Part shown: one piece after another, positions 8,967-16,372 of the stretch
How positions within the stretch are numbered: the stretch's first letter is position 1
Layout: each line of letters opens with the position of its first letter
NCBI RefSeq assembly: GCF_900091515.1
Contig: NZ_LT607410.1
Span: forward strand, 4,650,001-4,714,000
Reading direction: 5' to 3'
DNA length: 64,000 nt
Origin: Micromonospora purpureochromogenes
Lineage (GTDB): Bacteria > Actinomycetota > Actinomycetes > Mycobacteriales > Micromonosporaceae
Position numbers and translations under genes: made by a program
Notes under the pieces: generated by a model
Told to the model about the DNA's origin: nothing
The model's database searches: none
Seen by the model: the letters and a program-made list of their open reading frames with translations, nothing else

Positions 8967-9797
8967 ATGACCCTCGTCCGACGCGCGCTGGCGGCTCTCG
9001 CCGGCGCCACCGCCCTCGTCCTGCTCGCCGCGACCCCCGCCGTCGCCGACCCCGGCCCGCCGCCGAACTCGATGGCCAGCCTCGGCGACTCCATCACCCG
9101 CGGCTTCAACGCCTGCGGCTGGTACGTGGACTGCACCTCACGGTCGTTCAGCACCGGCGACTACTCCACGGTGAACAGCCACTACCTGCGCATCCGCGCG
9201 GTCAACCCGACCATCCAGGGCCGCAACCTCAACGACGCCCGCAGCGGCGCCAAGTCCGCCGACATGTACGGCCAGGCCGGCACCGCGGTCGGCCAGGGCG
9301 TCGGGTACGTCACGATGCTGATCGGCGCCAACGACGCCTGCACCAGCTCGGAGTCGACGATGACCCCGGTGGCCACCTACCGGGCGAACATCGACAGCGC
9401 GCTCGCCCGGCTCAGGGCCGGCCTGCCCAACGCCAGGGTCCTCCTGGTCAGCGTGCCGGACATCTACCGGCTCTGGTACGTCGGCAAGGGCAGTGGCAGC
9501 GCCCGTACCGCCTGGTCGACCTTCGGCATCTGCCAGTCGATGCTGGCCAACCCGACCTCCACCGCACAGGCCGACGTCGACCGCCGGGCCCGGGTCCGGC
9601 AGCGGGTGGTCGACTTCAACACCCAGCTCGCCCAGGCCTGCGCCGCGTACGGCTCGAACTGCGACTTCGACGACAACGCGGTGTTCAACTACCCGTTCGC
9701 GCTGAGCCAGGTCTCCACCTGGGACTACTTCCACCCCAACACCAGCGGCCAGGCGGTGCTGGCCAGCGTCTCGTACGCCAACGGCTTCGGCTGGTAG
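8967..9797 (+). CDS. Secreted SGNH/GDSL hydrolase (lipase/esterase)
   Basis: This 276-residue protein has an N-terminal signal peptide (cleavage near AVA-DP, residue 27) and an SGNH-fold catalytic domain. The nucleophile block is LGDSITRG with Ser42, the Asn block is GAND (Asn122), and the C-terminal block is DYFHPN with Asp253 and His256. Several cysteines suggest disulphides in the secreted enzyme, as in the Streptomyces SGNH lipases. The ATG at 8967 follows GGAGGCCACC. Substrate specificity (lipid or polysaccharide ester) is unknown. Confidence 0.92.
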   Translation: MTLVRRALAALAGATALVLLAATPAVADPGPPPNSMASLGDSITRGFNACGWYVDCTSRSFSTGDYSTVNSHYLRIRAVNPTIQGRNLNDARSGAKSADMYGQAGTAVGQGVGYVTMLIGANDACTSSESTMTPVATYRANIDSALARLRAGLPNARVLLVSVPDIYRLWYVGKGSGSARTAWSTFGICQSMLANPTSTAQADVDRRARVRQRVVDFNTQLAQACAAYGSNCDFDDNAVFNYPFALSQVSTWDYFHPNTSGQAVLASVSYANGFGW

Positions 9798-9897
9798 CAC
9801 CGGTGTCCCGACGCGCGGGCGGCGCGGCCGTCCGCGCGCCGGGGCGCGCCCGCCGCGGATCCGACGCGGACTCGACGGAACGCCACCCGGCGGCGGG

Positions 9898-10374
9898 TCA
9901 GTCGACGCGGCGGCGGGCGCCCGGACCCGGCCGGGGCAGCACGTCGCGCGGGTCGGCCACCTCGTGCCCCTCGGCGCAGCGCAGTTCGACCCGGAGCTCC
10001 GCCCCGCAGTCGCGGTGCCCGACGCTGAGCGGGGCGCCCTCGGGGTCGGCCAGGTAACGGTCCCCCCAGCCGAGCACCGCCACCAGCACCGGCCACAGGT
10101 CGAGGCCCTTCTCGGTCAGCCGGTACTCGTGGCGCAGCCGGCTGCCCGGCTCCCGGTACGGCTCGCGGCGCAGCACGCCCTGCTCGACCAGGGTGGCCAG
10201 CCGGGTGGTCAGCACCTGTCGGGGGATGCCGGTACGGACCCGCATGTCGTCGAAGCGGCGGACGCCGTTGAAGACCTCGCGGAGCACCACCAGGGTCCAC
10301 CGTTCACCGAGGATCGCCATCGCCCGGGCGATGGTGCAGTTCTCCACCGACCAGTCCAGTGCCGCGGGTCTCAT
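9898..10374 (-). CDS. HxlR-family (MarR-like) winged-helix regulator
   Basis: This 158-residue HxlR/DUF24-type regulator has the family pattern: CTIARAMAILGERWTLVVLREVF (helices before the wing), RFDDMRVRTGIPRQVLTTRLATL (recognition helix), and the beta wing RHEYRLTEKGLDL. Members often sense redox or aldehyde signals through an N-terminal cysteine; Cys13 in ENCTIARA is a candidate. I chose ATG 10374 (MRPAALDW) rather than the upstream 10410. It is divergent from a PaaI-type thioesterase, with 56 bases between starts, and probably controls that gene and itself. Confidence 0.85.
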   Translation of the reverse strand: MRPAALDWSVENCTIARAMAILGERWTLVVLREVFNGVRRFDDMRVRTGIPRQVLTTRLATLVEQGVLRREPYREPGSRLRHEYRLTEKGLDLWPVLVAVLGWGDRYLADPEGAPLSVGHRDCGAELRVELRCAEGHEVADPRDVLPRPGPGARRRVD

Positions 10375-10388
10375 GCCCACCAGGCTAG

Positions 10389-10439
10389 GTCTGATTGACA
10401 GACTCAGCAACGTGCTGCCAGGCTGAGTCCATGACTCAG
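10389..10439. promoter_or_regulatory. Candidate HxlR operators in the divergent promoter
   Basis: The gap holds two dyads. One is GTCTG-ATTGA-CAGAC (10389-10403). The other is CTGAGTC-CAT-GACTCAG (10423-10439), which overlaps the ATG of the thioesterase. A third half-site, GACTCAG, lies at 10401-10407. Position and symmetry suit repression of both divergent genes; assignment to the HxlR protein is inference. Confidence 0.5.
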
Positions 10440-10946
10440 ACGCAGGACCCGGCGCGCAGCCGTACCTTCTCCTGGTCGGACCCGGTGGCCGGCGCCGCGC
10501 ACGTGGGCCGCCGCAGCGGCCTGGAGCTGCTCCGCGCGATGATCGCCGGCGAGCTCGCCGCGCCGCCGATCATGCACCTGATCGACATGGCCCGGATGGA
10601 GGCCGACGAGGGCCGGGTCGCGGTCGAGCTGGTCCCGCAGGAGTTCCACTACAACCCGCTCGGCACCGTGCACGGCGGGGTGATCTCCACCCTGCTGGAC
10701 ACCGCCGCCGCGTGCGCCGTGCACACCACGCTGCCCGCCGGCGTCGGCTACACCTCGCTGGACCTGAACGTGAAGTTCCTGCGCCCGGTGACCGTCGCCA
10801 GCGGCATGCTGCGGTGCGAGGGCACCGTCCTGCAACGCGGCCGGCGCACCGCCCTGGCCGAGGCGCGCCTGACCGACGCCCAGGGCCGCCTCATCGCCCA
10901 CGCCACCTCGAGCTGCCTGCTCTTCCCCCTGGACACCCCCGCCTGA
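10431..10946 (+). CDS. PaaI-type hotdog-fold thioesterase
   Basis: This 171-residue protein has the PaaI/YdiI thioesterase hotdog core. The conserved stretch GTVHGGVISTLLDTAA forms the catalytic hotdog helix, and DLNVKFLRPV is the typical following strand. Such enzymes hydrolyse acyl- or aroyl-CoA thioesters in the cytoplasm. ATG 10431 was chosen because it directly follows the promoter and operator region. Divergence from an HxlR regulator suggests inducible expression, perhaps with aromatic or fatty acyl-CoA metabolism; no pathway partner adjoins. Confidence 0.85.
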   Translation: MTQTQDPARSRTFSWSDPVAGAAHVGRRSGLELLRAMIAGELAAPPIMHLIDMARMEADEGRVAVELVPQEFHYNPLGTVHGGVISTLLDTAAACAVHTTLPAGVGYTSLDLNVKFLRPVTVASGMLRCEGTVLQRGRRTALAEARLTDAQGRLIAHATSSCLLFPLDTPA

Positions 10947-10989
10947 CCCACCCACCCCGACGCCCCCGCCCACCCAGCCCCGCCCACCG

Positions 10990-11045
10990 GAGCGGCCCAC
11001 ACCGAGCCGCCCACGCCGAGCCGCCCACACCGAGCCGCCCACGCC
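10990..11045. repeat. 14-bp tandem repeat, four copies
   Basis: The unit GAGCCGCCCACRCC repeats at 10990, 11004, 11018 and 11032; units 2 and 4 are identical and unit 3 differs by one base. It lies in the convergent gap after the thioesterase, just before the terminator hairpin, and is not coding. Confidence 0.8.
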
Positions 11046-11053
11046 GAGCCGCA

Positions 11054-11107
11054 CTTTCAGAGAAAGCGTGGCCATTCCGCCCGCCATGGCCACGCTTTCT
11101 CTGAAAG
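11054..11107. terminator. Perfect 22-bp hairpin between convergent genes (bidirectional terminator)
   Basis: Arms 11054-11075 and 11086-11107 are perfectly complementary around a 10-base loop. The gene before it (thioesterase, +) and the one after it (desaturase, -) converge on it. The arms contain CTTTCTCTG-type sequence resembling part of the hairpin at 3901-3939, so the two may be related elements. Confidence 0.8.
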
Positions 11108-11157
11108 AGCGGCCACGGCAAGGCGGGTGAGGTCGGGGGGCGGGGGGCGGGGGGGTG

Positions 11158-12099
11158 TCAGGCGCGGGTGGCGAGGCGGGCCTCGCGGGCGGCGCGCTTC
11201 TCCTCGAAGCGGGACGCGGCCCGCTCCAGGTCGTCGAGGTGGCCGGCGATCTGGTCGCGGGCGGCCTCGCCGTCGGCGTCCAGGCCGGTGACGTTGAAGA
11301 CGTCCCACTGGCGCAGCACCGGCTGCACCACGTCGTCGCGGTGCTGGCGCAGGTCGTAGATGCCGGCCAGGGCGATCGCCACCGACTTGCGGGCGAAGCC
11401 CTCGATGCCGACGCCGGGCATCTGGAAGTCGGCCACCACGTCGGCGACCGCCCGCATCGCCTGGCTCGGGGCCAGCTCGAAGGCCGCACCGAGCAGGTTG
11501 CGGTAGAAGACCATGTGCAGGTTCTCGTCGGCGGCCACCCGGGCCAGCAACGCCTCGCAGGCCGGGTCGCCGGTGACCCGGCCGGTGTTGCGGTGCGAGA
11601 TGCGGGTGGCCAGCTCCTGGAACGACACGTACGCCAGCGAGTGCAGCACCTCGTCGCCGTGCACGTTCTCGTAGCCGGCCGACATGTGGGTCATCCGGGC
11701 CCGTTCCAGGGCGACCGGGTCCACCGCCCGGGTCACCGTCAGGTAGTCCCGGATCGCGGTGCCGTGCCGACCCTCCTCGGCGGTCCACCGGTGCACCCAG
11801 GTGCCCCACGCCCCGTCCCGGCCGAAGAGGCTGGCGATCTCGTGGTGGTACGAGGGCAGGTTGTCCTCGGTCAGCAGGTTGACGATCAGTGCGGTGCGGG
11901 CCACGTCGGGAATCGTCGAGTCCGACTCCGACCACGGCTCGCCGCCGAGCGGCCCGTCGAACGTACGTCCCTCGCTCCACGGGACGTACTCGTGCGGGAA
12001 CCACTCCTTGGCGATCGACAGGTGGCGGTCGAGGTTCTTCTCCACCACGGCTTCGAGTTCGAGGAGCAGGGCGGTCTGACTCAGCGGGGCGGTGCTCAT
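11158..12099 (-). CDS. Acyl-ACP (stearoyl-ACP-type) desaturase, ferritin-like di-iron enzyme
   Basis: This 313-residue soluble desaturase of the FA_desaturase_2/DesA family introduces a double bond into acyl-ACP or acyl-CoA using a di-iron centre. Metal-binding carboxylate and histidine motifs are visible as EEGRHG (residues about 107-112) and DENLH in a later helix, with further ligand glutamates in helices between. Length matches mycobacterial DesA1/DesA2-type proteins. ATG 12099 lies 9 bases from a 31-base near-perfect palindrome, a likely operator. It probably adjusts membrane lipid unsaturation. The electron donor (ferredoxin or reductase) is not encoded nearby. Confidence 0.9.
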   Translation of the reverse strand: MSTAPLSQTALLLELEAVVEKNLDRHLSIAKEWFPHEYVPWSEGRTFDGPLGGEPWSESDSTIPDVARTALIVNLLTEDNLPSYHHEIASLFGRDGAWGTWVHRWTAEEGRHGTAIRDYLTVTRAVDPVALERARMTHMSAGYENVHGDEVLHSLAYVSFQELATRISHRNTGRVTGDPACEALLARVAADENLHMVFYRNLLGAAFELAPSQAMRAVADVVADFQMPGVGIEGFARKSVAIALAGIYDLRQHRDDVVQPVLRQWDVFNVTGLDADGEAARDQIAGHLDDLERAASRFEEKRAAREARLATRA

Positions 12100-12108
12100 G
12101 CGGATCTC

Positions 12109-12139
12109 CCTACGGTGGCGTAACTTACGCTACCGTAGG
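12109..12139. promoter_or_regulatory. 31-bp palindromic operator upstream of the desaturase
   Basis: CCTACGGTGGCGTAA (12109-12123), a central C, then TTACGCTACCGTAGG (12125-12139) form a palindrome with one mismatch in 15 pairs. It lies immediately upstream of the desaturase start. Length and placement suit a TetR-type fatty-acid regulator encoded elsewhere; no regulator gene adjoins. The identity of the regulator is inference. Confidence 0.65.
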
Positions 12140-12168
12140 GCCCCGCGAGCCTACGCGCGAGTAGTACC

Positions 12169-13497
12169 TCACCTGACCAGCGGTTTGAGGTCCTCCCGGG
12201 GTGGGGTCCACTCCCCCGCCGCGGCGGCGATCTGCTCGCCGGACCGGATGTCCTTCACCTCGTCCGCCGCCCCCTCCGCGCCCGGGAACCAGACGTACGG
12301 GATGCCGCGCCGCTCGGCGTACCGGATCTGCTTGCCGAACTTCGCCGCGCTCGGCGACACCTCGGTCGGCACCCCGCGGGAGCGCAGCGCCTCGGCGACC
12401 CGGTTGCTGGCCGGACGCGCGTCCTCGCTGGTGACCGCGACCAGCACGCAGGTCGGCACGGTCCGGGAGACCGAGAGCGCGTCGGCGCCGAAGAGCAGCC
12501 CGAGCAACCGGGTCACCCCGATCGAGATGCCCACCCCCGGGAAGCTGACGTTCCCCGAGCTGGCCAGGTTGTCGTAGCGACCGCCGGAGCAGATCGAGCC
12601 GAACCGCTCGTAGCCGATCATCTGCGTCTCGTAGACGGTGCCGGTGTAGTAGTCCAGCCCGCGGGCGATGCGCAGGTCGGCCACGCAGAGCCCCGGCGAG
12701 TGCGCGGCGGCGGTCTCCACCACGGCGACCAGTTCCTCGATCCCCTCGTCGAGCAGCGGGTCGCTCACCCCGAGGGCGCGCACCGCGTCGGCGAACGAGG
12801 CGTCCGGCGCGGAGATCTCGGCCAGCGCCAGGCACGCCTTGGCCTGCGCCTCGCTCGCCCCGGCCGTCTCGGCCAGCAGCTCGGCGACCCGGGCCGGACC
12901 GATCTTGTCGAGCTTGTCGACCGCGCGCAGCGCCGCCTCCGGGTCGGTCAGCCCGACACCCCGGTAGAAGCCCTCGCAGATCTTGCGGTTGTTGACCTGG
13001 ATGCGCACCGGCGGGATCGGCAGCGAGCGCAGCGCGTCGCCGATCACCAGCGGCATCTCCGCCTCGTAGTGCGGGGCCAGGGTGTCCCGGTCGACGATGT
13101 CGATGTCGGCCTGGAGGAACTCGCGGTAGCGCCCCTCCTGCGGGCGCTCGCCCCGCCACACCTTCTGGATCTGGTAGCGGCGGAACGGGAACTGCAGCTT
13201 GCCGGCGTTCTCCAGCACGTACCGGGCGAACGGCACGGTCAGGTCGAAGTGCAGGCCGAGCGCGTCGTCGCCGGCCGGACCATCGGTGTCGGCCTGCAAC
13301 CGGCGCAGCACGTAGACCTCCTTCGAGGTCTCCCCCTTGCGCAGCAGCTGGTCCAGCGGCTCGACCGAACGGGTCTCCAGCGGCGCGAAGCCGTACAGCT
13401 CGAAGGTGGCCCGGATCCGGTCGAGCACGAACTGCTCGATCATCCGCTGGCCGGGCGTCCACTCCGGGAAACCGGAGATGGGCGTGGGCTTGCTCAT
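12169..13497 (-). CDS. hisS: Histidyl-tRNA synthetase
   Basis: This 442-residue class II synthetase charges tRNA-His. Class II motif 2 is visible as RYQIQKVWRGERPQEGRYREFLQADID, and the two histidine-binding signatures appear as ARGLDYYTGTVYE and, at motif 3, GVGISIGVTRLLGLLF. The C-terminal anticodon-binding domain follows. ATG 13497 (MSKPTPISGFPEW) is the conserved start. The adjacent MBL-fold hydrolase upstream on the same strand is a common actinobacterial partner and may be co-transcribed. Confidence 0.97.
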   Translation of the reverse strand: MSKPTPISGFPEWTPGQRMIEQFVLDRIRATFELYGFAPLETRSVEPLDQLLRKGETSKEVYVLRRLQADTDGPAGDDALGLHFDLTVPFARYVLENAGKLQFPFRRYQIQKVWRGERPQEGRYREFLQADIDIVDRDTLAPHYEAEMPLVIGDALRSLPIPPVRIQVNNRKICEGFYRGVGLTDPEAALRAVDKLDKIGPARVAELLAETAGASEAQAKACLALAEISAPDASFADAVRALGVSDPLLDEGIEELVAVVETAAAHSPGLCVADLRIARGLDYYTGTVYETQMIGYERFGSICSGGRYDNLASSGNVSFPGVGISIGVTRLLGLLFGADALSVSRTVPTCVLVAVTSEDARPASNRVAEALRSRGVPTEVSPSAAKFGKQIRYAERRGIPYVWFPGAEGAADEVKDIRSGEQIAAAAGEWTPPREDLKPLVR

Positions 13498-13549
13498 GGC
13501 GTACTCCTTGCGTCCCGCGCGCCGTGGCGCGGAGAGGTCGTGGGCGCGG

Positions 13550-14269
13550 CTACAGGCCGCGGGTGGGCGCGGCCGGGCGCGCGGCGCCGTCCCCCGCCAC
13601 CTCGGCGAGGTACGGGTTGGTCGCGCGCTCGCGGCCGATGGTGGTCGCGGGGCCGTGGCCGGGCAGGACGACCGTGTCGTCCGCCAGCGGAAGGACCTTC
13701 TCCCGCAGGCTGGTCAGCATCCGGGGCATGCTGCCGCCCGGCAGGTCGGTGCGGCCGATCGAGCCGGCGAAGAGCACGTCACCGGAGAGGCAGATCTGCT
13801 CGGCCTCCCAGGGCGAGCCGGCGCCGGGCAACCGGAACAGCACCGACCCGCCGGTATGGCCGGGGGCGTGGTCGACGGTGATCTCCAACCCGGCCAGGGC
13901 CAGCGTCGCGCCGTCGGTCAGCTCGGCCACGTCGTCCGGCTCGGTGTACGGCAGCCGGCCGCCGAAGAGTTGGGCGAGGTCCGCGGAAAGCCCCTTGGCC
14001 GGGTCGGCGAGCAGTTCCCGGTCGTCCGGGTGGACGTATGCGGGGATGCCACGCGCGCCGCAGACCGGCGCCACCGAGAAGGTGTGGTCGAGGTGGCCGT
14101 GGGTGAGCAGCACGGCGGCCGGGTGCAGGCGGTGTTCGGCGAGCACGGCGTCGAGCCGGTCGAGCACCCCGATGCCGGGGTCGACCACCACGCACTGCTC
14201 CCCCGGAGCGGTCGCCACCACGTAGCAGTTGGTGCCGAAGGCGTCCGCGGGAAAGCCGGCCACGAGCAC
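13550..14269 (-). CDS. MBL-fold metallo-hydrolase (glyoxalase II-like)
   Basis: This 239-residue metallo-beta-lactamase-fold hydrolase has the metal-binding motif THGHLDH at residues 56-62 (HxHxDH), a further metal ligand His in HAPGHTGG, the bridging Asp in SGDVLF, and a final His in LPGHGP. That set fits the glyoxalase II/YcbL-type group that hydrolyses thioesters such as S-lactoyl-thiols. The start is GTG 14269 (VLVAGFPADAFG), preceded by GGGGAGCG. It lies 52 bases upstream of hisS on the same strand. The true substrate is unknown; mycothiol conjugates are one possibility in this phylum. Confidence 0.85.
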   Translation of the reverse strand: MLVAGFPADAFGTNCYVVATAPGEQCVVVDPGIGVLDRLDAVLAEHRLHPAAVLLTHGHLDHTFSVAPVCGARGIPAYVHPDDRELLADPAKGLSADLAQLFGGRLPYTEPDDVAELTDGATLALAGLEITVDHAPGHTGGSVLFRLPGAGSPWEAEQICLSGDVLFAGSIGRTDLPGGSMPRMLTSLREKVLPLADDTVVLPGHGPATTIGRERATNPYLAEVAGDGAARPAAPTRGL

Positions 14270-14527
14270 GTCCGCTCCCCTTCCGTCGGTACGTCGTTCC
14301 CTCCGCAGCCTAGCCGTCGCGGGGAACGGATTTCCGTGACCCACCCGTCCCGCACACCCCGTCCGGCACAGTGACGCACTCCGATAAACCCAGCCCCGAC
14401 CTCGTACACCACTTTCCCAGCGGCTACCCGTACACTCTGGCGGGCGTGTGGCGTGGCGCACCTGCTTCACGGGGATGCGAGCGGCCCGACCGCCGGTGAC
14501 AACCAGGGCAGAGGAAGGGGAGCACGA

Positions 14528-15415
14528 GTGGCTTCCAGCAGGGACCGGCAGCGCAAGCTGGCACGGGAGAAGCTCGACCGGCAGCTGGCCCGGCGGGCCG
14601 CCGCGACCCGGCGGCGCCGGCAGCTCCAGGCCGGCGTGGGCGTCGCGGTCGTCCTGGCGCTGATCGTGGTCGGATCCGCCTGGGCGCTCGGCGCCTTCGA
14701 CCGCGACCCGAAGCAGCAGGCCGCCCAGGACGTCTGCCTCTGGACGCCGCAGGACGCCGCCGCGAACACCAACCTCAAGGACGTCGGCACCCCGGCCACC
14801 AGCGGCCTGCCCACCTCGGGCACCCGGCCGATGACGATCAACACCAACCAGGGCGGGCCGATCACGGCCGAGCTCGACCTCGCCGGCGCGCCGTGCGCCG
14901 CGGCGAGCATCGCCCACCTGGCGAGCCGGTCGTTCTACGACAACACCACGTGCCACGAGATCACCACCGAGGGGGCGCTGCGCTGCGGCGACCCCAGCGG
15001 CACCGGCCTGGGCGGCCCGACGTACTCGTTCTACGACGAGAACGTCCCCACCGTGCCCGAGGCGAGCCCCTCGGCCAGCCCGGCCCCCGGCGAGCCGCCG
15101 GCGTACCCGAAGGGCACGATCGCCATGATCGGGAACCCGCCGGGCAACAACGGCAGCCAGTTCCTCGTCTTCTTCAAGGACTTCAACCCGGCCAAGCCGA
15201 CCTACCCCGTCATCGGCCGGGTCACCGGCGGGCTCGACGTGATCGAGAAGATCGGTGCCCTGCCGACCGTGGACAATGGGACCGGGGCCAAGGTCAAGCC
15301 GAAGACCGACGTGCTGCTCCAGAAGCTCACCGTCGGCGAGCCGAGCACGGCCGCGGCCCCGGCCCCGACGAGCCCGGCTTCCGGCGCCCCGTCGGCCAGC
15401 CCCAGCGCCGGCTGA
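14528..15415 (+). CDS. Membrane-anchored peptidylprolyl isomerase (cyclophilin type), first of a tandem pair
   Basis: This 295-residue protein has a highly basic N-terminal cytoplasmic tail, one membrane helix at about residues 39-58 (GVAVVLALIVVGSAWALG), and an extracytoplasmic cyclophilin domain. Typical cyclophilin segments are SFYDNTTCHEI, IAMIGNPPGNNGSQFLVFF and YPVIGRVTGGLDV. The F-H-R active-site arginine position reads CHEI here, unlike the second copy (CHRL), so catalytic activity may be reduced. A Pro/Ala/Ser-rich C-terminal tail follows. The start is GTG 14528. The next gene is a paralogue 60 bases downstream. Confidence 0.85.
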   Translation: MASSRDRQRKLAREKLDRQLARRAAATRRRRQLQAGVGVAVVLALIVVGSAWALGAFDRDPKQQAAQDVCLWTPQDAAANTNLKDVGTPATSGLPTSGTRPMTINTNQGGPITAELDLAGAPCAAASIAHLASRSFYDNTTCHEITTEGALRCGDPSGTGLGGPTYSFYDENVPTVPEASPSASPAPGEPPAYPKGTIAMIGNPPGNNGSQFLVFFKDFNPAKPTYPVIGRVTGGLDVIEKIGALPTVDNGTGAKVKPKTDVLLQKLTVGEPSTAAAPAPTSPASGAPSASPSAG

Positions 15416-15475
15416 GCCGGACCATACCACCCGTACGCGGCGGCGACCGCGCCACATAGTCCAGGAGGAGTGACC

Positions 15476-16315
15476 GTGACGTCCACGAGAGAGCGGCAGC
15501 GCGCGGCGGCGCGGGCCCGGCTCGAGCGGGAGATGGCCGAGCGCGCGGCCAGGGCCCGCAAGCGCCGGCAGACGCAGGCGATCGTCGGGGCCGCTGCGGT
15601 CCTGCTGCTCGTGGTCGCCGGCAGCGTCTGGCTGGCGACGGCCCTCGGCGGTGACGACGACACGAAGCAGGACACCGCGGGCGCCCCGGGCTTCGCGCAG
15701 TGCGCGTACACCGAGGCGCCGAAGGAGGGTCGGACCCCGCAGATCAAGGACGTCGGAGTGCCGCCGGCCCAGCAGAAGAACACCGGCACCCAGACGATGA
15801 CGATCGAGACCAACCTGGGCCCGATCACCGCCAAGATCGACCGCGCGGCGGTGCCCTGCACCGCGGGCAGCTTCACCCACCTGGCCAGCAAGGGCTTCTT
15901 CGACAACAGCAAGTGCCACCGCCTGGTCACCGAGGGCATCAAGGTGCTCCAGTGCGGCGACCCGAGCGCGACCGGCAAGGGCTGGCGGGAGACCGACGGC
16001 ACCGGCGGCCCGGCGTACAACCTGGCCGAGGAGAACCTGCCGACCGACAAGCGCCCCGCGTACCCCGACGGCGTCATCGCGATGGCCAACTCGGGCCAGC
16101 CGGGCAGCACCGGCAGCCAGTTCTTCATCGTCTACGGCGACTCGCAGCTCGACCCGAACTACACCGTGCTGGGCACCGTCACCGGCGGCATGGACCTGGT
16201 CAAGCAGGTCGCGGCGGCCGGCGACGACAAGGCCTTCGCCCAGCAGGCCGGCGGCGGCCACCCCAAGAAGGAGGTCGTCATCACCAAGCTGGCGATGAGC
16301 GACATCCAGGGCTGA
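15476..16315 (+). CDS. Membrane-anchored peptidylprolyl isomerase (cyclophilin type), second of a tandem pair
   Basis: This 279-residue paralogue has the same plan: a basic N-terminus, a single membrane helix (about residues 40-60) and an external cyclophilin domain. The domain retains FFDNSKCHRL with the catalytic-site Arg, GVIAMANSGQPGSTGSQFFIVY and YTVLGTVTGGMD. GTG 15476 was chosen because AGGAGG (15463-15468) lies 7 bases upstream; the earlier in-frame GTG at 15470 would be too close. It probably assists folding of exported proteins. A strong hairpin follows and separates it from the convergent rel gene. Confidence 0.87.
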   Translation: MTSTRERQRAAARARLEREMAERAARARKRRQTQAIVGAAAVLLLVVAGSVWLATALGGDDDTKQDTAGAPGFAQCAYTEAPKEGRTPQIKDVGVPPAQQKNTGTQTMTIETNLGPITAKIDRAAVPCTAGSFTHLASKGFFDNSKCHRLVTEGIKVLQCGDPSATGKGWRETDGTGGPAYNLAEENLPTDKRPAYPDGVIAMANSGQPGSTGSQFFIVYGDSQLDPNYTVLGTVTGGMDLVKQVAAAGDDKAFAQQAGGGHPKKEVVITKLAMSDIQG

Positions 16316-16330
16316 CCCACCCGTACGACG

Positions 16331-16360
16331 AAGCGCCCGCCGGCCAGCCGGCGGGCGCTT
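16331..16360. terminator. Perfect 14-bp bidirectional hairpin terminator
   Basis: AAGCGCCCGCCGGC (16331-16344) pairs exactly with 16347-16360 around a 2-base spacer. It stands between the convergent cyclophilin (+) and rel (-) genes, 15 bases past the first stop and 13 from the second. Confidence 0.9.
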
Positions 16361-16372
16361 CTCGTTGCTGCC

